NCBI GenBank assembly: GCA_965368815.1
Contig: CBDUOH010000006.1
Span: 1 to 45,583 of the forward strand
Direction: 5' to 3'
Source of the DNA: UBA5794 sp965368815
GTDB taxonomy: Bacteria > Actinomycetota > Acidimicrobiia > Spongiisociales > UBA5794
Length of the DNA stretch: 45,583 nucleotides
Positions 15,407-22,465 of this stretch are shown here, piece by piece (position 1 is the first letter of the stretch; each line of letters starts with the position of its first letter). Under the pieces are notes generated by a model that made no database searches, had not been told where the DNA came from, and saw only the letters and a program-made list of their open reading frames with translations. Position numbers and translations under genes: made by a program.

Positions 15407-16620
15407 CAGCGTCCACCCTGAATCGTCCAGAGTTCGGTTTGCCGACCATCGAGCCAGCTGGTTGTCGAGCCGTCGAACCAAGCGTCCTGTTCGAGCATGA
15501 AGCTCACCTCCTGACCATTCCATTGTGGCACGACCGACCGCCCCATCAGTTCGATCGAATACGCCGTGTCGGCATGGAGCCGATGGTCCCCTGCACCCGA
15601 GACGCCTCCCTGCTGGTCCCACAGCCCGATCGTCAACCCCGCACCATGCCCCTGGAGTCCGATGCTGTGCGTGTAGATGGTGGCGTCGAGGCCCGCCTCT
15701 GCACATGTGCGAAGGGACGCGGCGAGAATCTCGTTGCCTGTCCGTCCCTCGATGAACTCCCCAAGGAGGATGTCCTGGATCCGGTTCGCATGCTCGAGCC
15801 CCGCAGTGAGACCCGGAGGTGGTTCCGTTTCGCCCGGTTTGAGCACGTAGGCGTGCTCTTGTTGGTCGGTGCACAGTCCGCGATACACGATGCCGAAGTC
15901 GACGTGGATCAGGTCTCCGGGGCCGATGGTGTGGCTCGGGTCGGTCCCGGAGCGCTGAATCGTGACCGACGGATGGAACCACGAATCGAATCCGGCGTCG
16001 CGTACGGCTTCGCGGTACCACCACACCAGGTCGTCAGTGGTCGTGCTCCCGGGATTGATCGCCTCGGTGCTGAGACCGCGGCGAAGGACTTCGTGGGCAT
16101 GGCGGGTCGCTGATTCGAGTGTTGTCCGTTCCTCGGGCAGTCGTGTTTCGAGCCATCGGATGCCGAGCGTCGCCCCGGAAACGAGCCTGTCGGACAATTC
16201 CGGGCCGAGAGCCTCCCGGAGTCGATCAGCCAGTGTCGCCGTCAGCCCGTCGGCGTGGGCCTGATGCGGCGATGTCTCGATCGCGATGGACTCCGGATCG
16301 AGGTCGGCGAGGATCTGACGGAGTCGGTTCCACTGGTCGGGGTCCTGATCGGGATCCCACGCCGATCGGAACAGGTCCCCGACCGGGTACCGGGTCACGG
16401 CACATCGGGTGTCCCTCGTCATGACCAACATGGTCGTCCGGCGGGCAGACAGCCATTCTGCCGGCAACATGGACCGGAGAACCGGTCCTTCGGCGTACTC
16501 GCGCCCGATGATCACCCAGCAGGCAATGTCGAGTTCGGTGAGCAGCTGAGGGACCAGAACGTCCAGGCGCCTCGTGAGGAGCTCGTTGTGAGCCTCAGCA
16601 CGGGTTCTGAGTGTCGTCAC
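15406..16620 (-). CDS. M24 family metallopeptidase (Xaa-Pro aminopeptidase-like)
   Basis: A 404-residue protein with a creatinase-type N-terminal domain (about 1-150) and a pita-bread catalytic domain. All five expected metal ligands are present: Asp241 (HVDFG), Asp252 (CTDQQ), His325 (QGHGAG), Glu357 (SIELMG) and Glu371 (GQEVSFMLEQD). The family cleaves N-terminal residues, often before Pro, or dipeptides, using two metal ions. No signal peptide is present, so it is cytoplasmic. It starts at GTG 16620 behind GCGAGGG and is 33 bp downstream of the RimK-like gene, the last but one gene of the apparent rimB-rimK operon. An alternative is a creatinase-type amidinohydrolase. Confidence 0.85.
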   Translation of the reverse strand: MTTLRTRAEAHNELLTRRLDVLVPQLLTELDIACWVIIGREYAEGPVLRSMLPAEWLSARRTTMLVMTRDTRCAVTRYPVGDLFRSAWDPDQDPDQWNRLRQILADLDPESIAIETSPHQAHADGLTATLADRLREALGPELSDRLVSGATLGIRWLETRLPEERTTLESATRHAHEVLRRGLSTEAINPGSTTTDDLVWWYREAVRDAGFDSWFHPSVTIQRSGTDPSHTIGPGDLIHVDFGIVYRGLCTDQQEHAYVLKPGETEPPPGLTAGLEHANRIQDILLGEFIEGRTGNEILAASLRTCAEAGLDATIYTHSIGLQGHGAGLTIGLWDQQGGVSGAGDHRLHADTAYSIELMGRSVVPQWNGQEVSFMLEQDAWFDGSTTSWLDGRQTELWTIQGGR

Positions 16621-16653
16621 GTCGACCGGTCCCTCGCAACGCCGGGCATGCCG

Positions 16654-17853
16654 TCAGTCCTCGTGCAATCCGATGGGATCCTCGGGCAGGGGCTTGATCT
16701 TCGGCGCTGCCCTTCGGCGGCGCCGCGCAGGAACGAGGTCGCGCATCGCATCGAGACGACCGAAGCACAACAGCCGGTCGTCGACCTGCAGGTCGCGCGA
16801 TCTGCGTGGGTTCGGGATCACGGTCGTTCCCCTGGTGAGCGTCAGCACAGCGATGTCATGGTCGCCGAACCCTTCGTCGATCGTCTTGCCGAGGAGGTCG
16901 GCTCCTTCACGAACCTGGAGTTCTGCCACCCCGTAGCCGGTGCTGACCGTGAGTCGCTGACGGATGTCGAGTTCGGGGAAGGCAACCTGGCTTTCGATGT
17001 AGTCGATCATCGCACCGGCGACATCGAGACCCGTCGCGCCCTCGATGCCTTCGAGTCCCGGCGAGCTGTTGACCTCCATCACCAACGGTCCGCGATCGCT
17101 CTCGAGCATGTCGATGCCGGCGATCCGGAGGCCCATGATCTGGGCACACTGCACCGCAATCCGCTGTGTCTCCTCGTCGAGTTCGACGACTTCGGTCGTG
17201 CCTCCCCTGTGGACATTCGATCGGAACTCGTCGCCCACGGCACGCCGACGCATTGCGGCCACAACCCGATCCCCCACTACCAGGGCTCGCAGGTCCTTGC
17301 CCTTGGATTCAGCCACGAAGCGTTGGATCAGAACATTCTCGCGTTTGCTGTGCAACGTCTCGATGACTGCCTCTGCCACCTTGTTGTCGGGTGCGAGGAT
17401 GACTCCGATGCCTTGGGTGCCCTCGAGGAGTTTGATGACCACGGGCGCTCCCCCGACCCGTTCGATCGCAGGCAGCACGTCGGCACGGTCGCGTACGAAC
17501 ATCGTTTGCGGGATCCCGACATCGTGTCGTGACAGAATCTGGATCGCCCGGAGTTTGTCCCGCGAATTGGCGATGCCTGCGGCGGTGTTCGGCGTGTAGA
17601 CGTCCATCTGTTCGAATTGTCGGACGACGGCCAAGCCGTAGAACGTGATGGACGCTCCGATGCGCGGGAGTACCGCGTCGAAATCGTCGAGAGGTTTCCC
17701 GCGGTATTGGAAGTCGGGTTCGTCACCTGACAGGTCGATGGCGAATCGGAGCGTGTTGAGGACGCGCACGTCGTGACCACGCTCGGACGCCGCGGTGACC
17801 AGCCGTTGGGTCGAGTACGCATTCGGTGCGCGCGATAGGATTCCCAGTTTCAT
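16654..17853 (-). CDS. rimK: RimK-like alpha-L-glutamate ligase with C-terminal RCK_C domain
   Basis: A 399-residue ATP-grasp ligase. Residues 1-296 follow E. coli RimK, which adds glutamates to the C terminus of ribosomal protein S6. Visible motifs are KLLEGTQGIGV (Lys141, ATP binding), IQRFVAESKGKDLRA, and the Mg-binding set Asp248, Glu260 and Asn262 in GIDML...VMEVNSSPG. Residues about 302-376 form an extra RCK_C (TrkA-C) ligand-binding domain: VAELQVREGADLLGKTIDE, LTLTRGTTVIPNP and DDRLLCFG. RCK_C domains in potassium systems bind small ligands including c-di-AMP. The Arg-rich tail (RRRRR near 378) may bind RNA. The ATG overlaps the rimB-like stop by 4 bp, so the pair is coupled. Confidence 0.88.
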   Translation of the reverse strand: MKLGILSRAPNAYSTQRLVTAASERGHDVRVLNTLRFAIDLSGDEPDFQYRGKPLDDFDAVLPRIGASITFYGLAVVRQFEQMDVYTPNTAAGIANSRDKLRAIQILSRHDVGIPQTMFVRDRADVLPAIERVGGAPVVIKLLEGTQGIGVILAPDNKVAEAVIETLHSKRENVLIQRFVAESKGKDLRALVVGDRVVAAMRRRAVGDEFRSNVHRGGTTEVVELDEETQRIAVQCAQIMGLRIAGIDMLESDRGPLVMEVNSSPGLEGIEGATGLDVAGAMIDYIESQVAFPELDIRQRLTVSTGYGVAELQVREGADLLGKTIDEGFGDHDIAVLTLTRGTTVIPNPRRSRDLQVDDRLLCFGRLDAMRDLVPARRRRRAAPKIKPLPEDPIGLHED

Positions 17854-18311
17854 GTCGTACTCCCATTCGTCGGTTTCGGTGCGGTGTACGACTTGCTCGG
17901 ATCGACGATGTAGCGTCTACGCAACGCGGATCGACCGAGAAGCATCCGGAAACCCATCGCATCCCTCCGTGTCAGCGTTACCTCGATCGGGTGCGTTGCA
18001 CCCCCGATTTTCACAGGGGTGATGATCACAGGGCGCCGTTCGGTCTTGCCGTTGGATGATCGTATGTTGCGGAACCCGACGACCTTTGCCTTCACCTTGG
18101 TGGCTCCGTTCCTCGATCGTTGCTTGGGATGGAGCTCGAATGTCGCATATGCGCCATCGCCGTTCTCGGTCACGCGGAGGCGAAAGGCGTGCAGCGCAGA
18201 GGTCTGGGCCCCGGTATCGACTTTCGCCCTGATCAATGCGTCAGACATGTCGGGCAGCTGGACCCATTCGCGCCACCCGATGACTTTCGGCGGTTTCTTG
18301 CTCGTGCGCAC
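17850..18311 (-). CDS. rimB: RimB-like retropepsin-type protease (DUF618/putative Zn protease family)
   Basis: A 153-residue protein with a single pepsin-like DTG motif at 32-34 (AKVDTGAQTSALHA), RRPVIITPVKIGG, and the second-half strand EVTLTRRDAMGFRMLLGRSAL. This is the family often annotated as ATP-dependent zinc protease, in fact a retropepsin-like fold active as a dimer. Its members sit next to RimK-like ligases and are thought to trim or regulate the glutamate tails. The start is GTG 18311, with a TANNNT box 7 nt upstream. Its end overlaps the RimK-like gene by 4 bp. Assignment of the family is firm; proteolysis of a glutamylated target is inference. Confidence 0.82.
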   Translation of the reverse strand: MRTSKKPPKVIGWREWVQLPDMSDALIRAKVDTGAQTSALHAFRLRVTENGDGAYATFELHPKQRSRNGATKVKAKVVGFRNIRSSNGKTERRPVIITPVKIGGATHPIEVTLTRRDAMGFRMLLGRSALRRRYIVDPSKSYTAPKPTNGSTT

Positions 18312-18318
18312 AGAACGG

Positions 18319-18324
18319 ACACTA
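18319..18324 (-). promoter_or_regulatory. -10 box (TAGTGT) for the rimB-rimK operon
   Basis: Minus-strand TAGTGT lies 7 nt before the GTG of the rimB-like gene, suggesting a near-leaderless transcript. It does not exclude read-through from the HD-GYP gene, which ends 85 bp upstream on the same strand. Confidence 0.4.
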
Positions 18325-18396
18325 CACAGTCGTGGTGATGTCGAGGGTCGCTATTGCCCTGCCATGAGGCATTGGGGAGGACCCTCGGGCTCGGAA

Positions 18397-19011
18397 TCAG
18401 CTGACGGCTGCGAGGGTGTACGGCACGGTGCGTCCCGAGTCCGACGAGCGGACGTCGGCCAATTGGTAGCTCACGACGGTGATCAGGGCCTGGACCGGCT
18501 CGGGATCGAACTGTGTTCCCGTGTACGCCACCAGCTCCGATATTGCGTGGTCAACGGAGAGCGCCCGCTGATACGGGCGTGTGCTCGTGATGGCGTCGAA
18601 CGCATCTGCGACGTGGAGGATGCGAGTCGGCATGTCGATACGGTTGGCAGAGACCCCGTTCGGATAGCCGGTGCCATCCAGTCGTTCGTGGTGCATCAAG
18701 ACGACTCTGGCGATTGCCGGATCGACGGTGTCCTTGACCATGTCGAAACCGAGCTGGGGATGGCGACGCATCTCGACCCATTCCGTATCGGTCAGCGGTC
18801 CGGGCTTCCCGAGGACCTGGGGGTCGATCTTGACCTTGCCGATGTCATGGATACGGGCAGCCAGAGCGACCAGATTCACGGTTTCATCCGGCAGATCCAT
18901 CGCGTTGGCGATGGCGACAGCAACGTTGGCGGTGCGAATCCCGTGACTTTCGAGGTCCCGGGGTTGCTCCACCGCCAACTGCGTGCTCAGATCGTCGGTT
19001 TGCATTGCCAT
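18397..19011 (-). CDS. Stand-alone HD-GYP domain c-di-GMP phosphodiesterase
   Basis: A 204-residue protein that is essentially only an HD-GYP domain. It shows HDIGK at 55-59, LGKPGPLTDTEW, RRHP near 82-85 and the GYP motif HHERLDGTGYP at 107-117. The family hydrolyses c-di-GMP (or other cyclic dinucleotides) with a di- or tri-iron centre. No sensor domain is present. I start at ATG 19011 because AGGTGG is positioned correctly upstream and a TATAGT box precedes it; the frame stays open to 19461 but that extension is not protein-like. It lies 85 bp upstream of rimB-rimK on the same strand, which recalls the pseudomonad rimABK set, where RimA is an EAL phosphodiesterase. Confidence 0.88.
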   Translation of the reverse strand: MAMQTDDLSTQLAVEQPRDLESHGIRTANVAVAIANAMDLPDETVNLVALAARIHDIGKVKIDPQVLGKPGPLTDTEWVEMRRHPQLGFDMVKDTVDPAIARVVLMHHERLDGTGYPNGVSANRIDMPTRILHVADAFDAITSTRPYQRALSVDHAISELVAYTGTQFDPEPVQALITVVSYQLADVRSSDSGRTVPYTLAAVS

Positions 19012-19038
19012 ATCACCACCTAGCGTGGCAGAGCGACC

Positions 19039-19044
19039 ACTATA
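19039..19044 (-). promoter_or_regulatory. -10 box (TATAGT) for the HD-GYP gene
   Basis: Minus-strand TATAGT is close to consensus and predicts transcription start near 19032. That gives a leader of about 20 nt containing the Shine-Dalgarno AGGTGG, which supports the ATG at 19011. Confidence 0.45.
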
Positions 19045-19316
19045 CGCAATAGGTCGGTCGACCCTGTCTTGGTGTTTGTCGGCCGATCCGGGCGTTTCCT
19101 GTAGGTTTCGCGCAGGCATGTCACAGTGTTTTTTCGCTGGTGTGGGCGATCCGGTGTCGATGGTGGGCCCGGGGACAACGCTGCCGGAGCAGGGCTGCCT
19201 CGTGCGAACTCGATGATCGCATCGGGCAATGTAGCCGTGGATTCGCCAGAACCGGTGGACCCCGTGCCCGCGCACCCGCATCCGGGCCGTGCGGTCCTGA
19301 TCGGCGGCACAGGTCG

Positions 19317-19322
19317 TAGGCT
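19317..19322 (+). promoter_or_regulatory. -10 box (TAGGCT) for the ABM-domain gene
   Basis: A TANNNT hexamer 44 bp before the GTG at 19367. It would give a leader of roughly 35 nt that includes the small upstream frames near 19339 and 19355. Confidence 0.3.
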
Positions 19323-19366
19323 GCAACAGGTGGAACGGATGAACGGAAGACAGGGATGCAACCACC

Positions 19367-20206
19367 GTGACCGATAGGCAATCGCCCACGGTCATCGTCG
19401 CCCGGACCGTGCCGGTGGAACTCGAGGATGCCTTCGGGGCGTGGGTGACGAAGCTGATCACGGCCGCTTATCGGTACCCGGGCTATGTGAGCGCAGGAAT
19501 CGAGCGCCCGAATGCCACGCATCCGGACCAGTGGCTCGTTGTCTATCGCTTCGACACGGGACCTTCGCTCCAGGCATGGTTGGACTCGGACATCAGACGT
19601 GAGCTGCTCGATGAGGGCAGCGGCTTGTTCGTCGGCGATGAACAGGCCCAGGTGGTCGCAGGTGTGGCGCCCCAGGACGAGGTCAGGGTCGTGACGAGCT
19701 ATCGGCTCGTCGACGGGACGGAGACGGAGCACATCATCGTCCATCAGCGGATGCTCGACGTCCTGGAGGCATTCCCCGGGTTCATACGGCGTGACGTGCT
19801 CGACGCTGTACCGGGTATCCAGGATGAGACGGTCGTCACGCTCACGTTCGACACCCGACAGCATCTCCTCGCATGGATGGATTCCCCCGAGCGCGAGCAG
19901 TTCGTGAACGAGATCGACGGATTGGTGGAGGGCGACCTGACGACATCGGTGGTGGGCGGGTTTGCCGGCTGGTTCCCACAGGCAAACTCCAAGCACACCA
20001 ATCCCCGCTGGAAACAGGCGGTGGTCGTGATGATCGCGCTCTACCCCACCGTCCTGTTCACGTCGTGGGTCGGGGACGCGCTGTGGGCAGACTGGAACTT
20101 CTTCCTTGCGATCCTGATCGGCAACCTGATCGGTGTGTCGATCCTGACTTGGCTTCTGATGCCCCCACTGACCCGGTTCTTCGGTGATTGGCTCACCAGA
20201 CGTTGA
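19367..20206 (+). CDS. Tandem ABM-domain protein with C-terminal membrane helices (COG3224-like)
   Basis: A 279-residue protein with two antibiotic-biosynthesis-monooxygenase-type (ferredoxin-like) domains. The first spans about 6-100 (VIVARTVPVELEDAFGAWVTKL, then YPGYVSAGIERP). The second spans about 104-205 (VVTSYRLVDGTETEHIIVHQRMLD, FPGFIRRDVLDA). Two transmembrane helices follow, at about 221-241 and 246-266, with a PLTRFF tail. This architecture is known from the uncharacterised ABM-superfamily group COG3224. The helices would tether the domains to the inner face of the membrane. The start is GTG 19367; upstream sequence in frame is not protein-like. Activity unknown. Confidence 0.8.
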   Translation: MTDRQSPTVIVARTVPVELEDAFGAWVTKLITAAYRYPGYVSAGIERPNATHPDQWLVVYRFDTGPSLQAWLDSDIRRELLDEGSGLFVGDEQAQVVAGVAPQDEVRVVTSYRLVDGTETEHIIVHQRMLDVLEAFPGFIRRDVLDAVPGIQDETVVTLTFDTRQHLLAWMDSPEREQFVNEIDGLVEGDLTTSVVGGFAGWFPQANSKHTNPRWKQAVVVMIALYPTVLFTSWVGDALWADWNFFLAILIGNLIGVSILTWLLMPPLTRFFGDWLTRR

Positions 20207-20277
20207 TTGGTGGTTGCCGGTCGGCACGGCGGCGTCAATCTCAGCGTCTCCTAGAATCAGCGTATGCCGTTGTATTG

Positions 20278-20293
20278 CAATCTTCGAAAGTTG
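20278..20293. promoter_or_regulatory. Inverted repeat, candidate ArsR operator
   Basis: CAA-TC-TTCGAA-AG-TTG is a dyad symmetric at every position except the two spacer pairs, centred on TTCGAA. It ends 32 bp before the GTG of the ArsR-type gene, the usual place for autoregulation. Confidence 0.45.
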
Positions 20294-20325
20294 TCAGATT
20301 ATGCGTTGCGCCATGGTGGTGTCTC

Positions 20326-20688
20326 GTGACCGATCGCCTCGGCGCTCCCGTCCATGAGGTCAAGGCGGAGCTTTTCAAGTCGCTTGCGCACCCCGTCCGT
20401 GTTCGGGCTCTCGAGGTTCTCGCCGAGGGTGCTGAATGGTCCGTCGGCGACCTGGCGGATGCCGTTGCGGTCGAGCCTTCGCATCTTTCACAGCAGCTCG
20501 GGATCCTGCGACGGGCCGGACTCGTGGTTTCACGTCGTGAGGCCACGACGGTCTACTACTCAATCAAGGACCCTTTGCTCGTCGATCTCCTTGCCGCTGC
20601 CCGACGACTCCTGATCTCGGGCCTTCTCGAGACACGGGACCTGCTTGAGGATCTTGAGGCGGCAGAGGGTCCCGATGGCGCTTCCTGA
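20326..20688 (+). CDS. ArsR-family winged-helix regulator
   Basis: A 120-residue regulator with the ArsR/SmtB core: ELFKSLAHPVRVRALEVLAE, SVGDLADAVAVEPSHLSQQLGILRRAGLVVSRREATTVYYSI. The metal-binding CxCxxC box of ArsR proper is absent, and no Cys is present in the recognition region, so sensing of a metal through thiols is unlikely. I start at GTG 20326, because the longer frame from 20188 opens with unlikely sequence. The end overlaps the SulP gene by 14 bp, so this regulator very likely controls its own operon with the transporter. The ligand may be sulfate, bicarbonate or a redox signal; this is not determined by sequence. Confidence 0.85.
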   Translation: MTDRLGAPVHEVKAELFKSLAHPVRVRALEVLAEGAEWSVGDLADAVAVEPSHLSQQLGILRRAGLVVSRREATTVYYSIKDPLLVDLLAAARRLLISGLLETRDLLEDLEAAEGPDGAS

Positions 20689-22405
20689 CGGAATGACGGC
20701 TCGCAAGGTGGCGGGTCGTATCGGATCGCTCATGCCCCGACGATCGGATTACGCCGGGCTCGCCGAATCGTGGCGTGGTGACGTCGTCGCCGGGCTGACC
20801 GTCGGCGTGGTCGCCCTACCGCTTGCGCTGGCATTCGGCGTGACAGCGGGGTTGGGCGCAGAAGCCGGGCTGGTGACAGCCATCGTCGCGGGACTCGTCG
20901 CAGCCGTTTTCGGCGGATCCAACGTCCAGGTGTCCGGTCCGACCGGGGCGATGACGGTCGTGTTGGTGCCGATCGTGGTCCGTCACGGCGTCGACGCCGT
21001 GCTGCTGGTCGGTTTGCTCGCTGGCGTCGCGATGGTTCTTGCCGGCGTCTTCGGTTTCGGGCGCTACCTCGCCTACATCCCGTGGCCGGTCATCGAGGGG
21101 TTCACCCTCGGGATCGCCGTGATCATCTTCCTCCAGCAGGTTCCATCGGGGCTCGGGGTCTCGAAGCCTGACGGCGAGAACACTGCACTGGTTGCGTTGC
21201 GTTCGGTGGGCGATGCCATTCGGGGCGAGGGGGCCGTGTGGGCGATCGCTCTCGTTGCAATCGTTGTGCTCGTGATGGTGGTGGTCCCGCGGCTGCACCG
21301 GGGCCTACCGCCTTCGTTGCTCGCCGTGGTCGTTGCGACACTCGTTGCGCACTTCGGCGGTGCCGACATACCGATCATCGGCGAGCTGCCCTCGTCGCTG
21401 CCATTCCCCTCCATCCCCCATGTCGAGGTGGCGTTGGTGTCTGACCTGTTCGGGGCCATCCTCGCCGTCGCAGCGCTGGGAGCCCTCGAGAGCCTTCTAT
21501 CCGCCAAGGTGGCAGACGGCATGGCCGGCGTCGGGCGACACGACCCGAATCGGGAGTTGGTCGGGCAGGGGTTGGCAAACATGGCCTCTCCCCTCTTCGG
21601 TGGTATGCCGGCCACGGGAGCAATCGCCAGAACCGCTGTGAATGTGAAAGCGGGAGCTCGAACGCGCGTGGCGGCGATCGTTCACGCGCTCGTGCTGATC
21701 GGCGTCGTGTTCGCAGGGGCCGGACTCGTCAAGCAGATCCCGCTCGCCGCGTTGGCAGGCGTGCTGATGGTGACTGCGGTCCGCATGGTGGAGGTGCACA
21801 ACATCCGTTCCATCGTCCGGGCGACGCGCTCGGATGCAGCCATTCTGACGATCACCGCCGTGGTGACGATCGGCTTCGACCTCATTCTTGCTGTCGAAGT
21901 GGGGATGGCGGCCGCGGCCGTGCTTGCACTCCGGCAACTGGCACGTACCTCGGTTCCGGTGGCTGAACCCCTGCCGTTGCTGGATCGGGACACCGCATCT
22001 GCCCTCCGTGCGGATCACATCGTGGCCTACCGTCTCGATGGTGCTCTGTTCTTCGGCGCGGTGCAACGGTTCCTCCACGTGTTGGCCAACGTCGACGACG
22101 TACGGGTGGTGATCCTGCGACTCCCCGAACTCCAGATGCTCGACGCAACGGGTGCACAGGCACTGGGTGAGATCATCGACGAGCTCGAGGATCGCAAGAT
22201 CACTGTTCTCCTGAAGGGCCCCCGACCCGAGCACCTCCGGATCCTGCAGGAGGTCGGCGCCATTGCACGCCTCGCCCACGAGAACCACCTCTTCACCGAT
22301 CTGGAGACCGCTATCGAGCATGCACGCAAACATGTGGAGCGGGGTGGTACGCCTGCTCCCATCGTCCAAAGGACACCTCGGTCCGGCGGACACGGCGCTG
22401 TGTGA
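20675..22405 (+). CDS. SulP-family anion transporter with STAS domain
   Basis: A 576-residue transporter with the SulP signature near the N terminus (DVVAGLTVGVVALPLALAFGV), VQVSGPTGAMTVVL, and about 10-12 membrane segments to residue 430. A cytoplasmic STAS domain follows (about 450-560: VRVVILRLPELQMLDATGAQAL). SulP proteins carry sulfate, bicarbonate or dicarboxylates, usually with Na+ or H+. I start at ATG 20675, with AGAGGG seven bases upstream inside the arsR gene. Some bacterial SulP proteins with this GGMPATGAIARTAVN loop are bicarbonate carriers, but sulfate is equally possible. Co-transcription with an ArsR regulator is unusual for a housekeeping transporter. Confidence 0.88.
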   Translation: MALPDGMTARKVAGRIGSLMPRRSDYAGLAESWRGDVVAGLTVGVVALPLALAFGVTAGLGAEAGLVTAIVAGLVAAVFGGSNVQVSGPTGAMTVVLVPIVVRHGVDAVLLVGLLAGVAMVLAGVFGFGRYLAYIPWPVIEGFTLGIAVIIFLQQVPSGLGVSKPDGENTALVALRSVGDAIRGEGAVWAIALVAIVVLVMVVVPRLHRGLPPSLLAVVVATLVAHFGGADIPIIGELPSSLPFPSIPHVEVALVSDLFGAILAVAALGALESLLSAKVADGMAGVGRHDPNRELVGQGLANMASPLFGGMPATGAIARTAVNVKAGARTRVAAIVHALVLIGVVFAGAGLVKQIPLAALAGVLMVTAVRMVEVHNIRSIVRATRSDAAILTITAVVTIGFDLILAVEVGMAAAAVLALRQLARTSVPVAEPLPLLDRDTASALRADHIVAYRLDGALFFGAVQRFLHVLANVDDVRVVILRLPELQMLDATGAQALGEIIDELEDRKITVLLKGPRPEHLRILQEVGAIARLAHENHLFTDLETAIEHARKHVERGGTPAPIVQRTPRSGGHGAV

Positions 22406-22465
22406 TACGCCGACCCGGACCCCGTCGATGAGGTACACCGGTCCAGGGTGTGAGAAAGTATCGGG

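Larger units (their letters stand above)
19012..19366. other. Intergenic region with two outward-facing promoters
   Basis: This 355-bp gap separates the divergent HD-GYP and ABM-domain genes. I see one candidate -10 box on each side (described separately) and a T6 tract at about 19128-19134 without a convincing stem. Two short frames begin just before the plus-strand gene: ATG CAA CCA CCG TGA at 19355, whose stop overlaps the GTG start, and a 12-codon frame from 19339. I find no tRNA, riboswitch or conserved gene here. Confidence 0.5.

Noticed and set aside
15407..16024. Long upstream extension of the TfoX-like frame over the peptidase gene
   Set aside because: The added sequence is Arg/Pro/His-rich and antisense-like in composition, while the M24 frame there has complete catalytic motifs. 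The ATG at 15406 coupled to its stop is the natural start.
16255..17532. Plus-strand open frame of 425 codons opposite rimK and the M24 gene
   Set aside because: Antisense composition and no ribosome-binding site; both minus-strand genes have intact active sites.
19339..19377. Very short upstream frames (ATG at 19339 and ATG-CAA-CCA-CCG-TGA at 19355) before the ABM gene
   Set aside because: The second stop overlaps the GTG start, which could be a regulatory leader peptide, but such frames are common by chance and show no conserved features. Not counted as genes.
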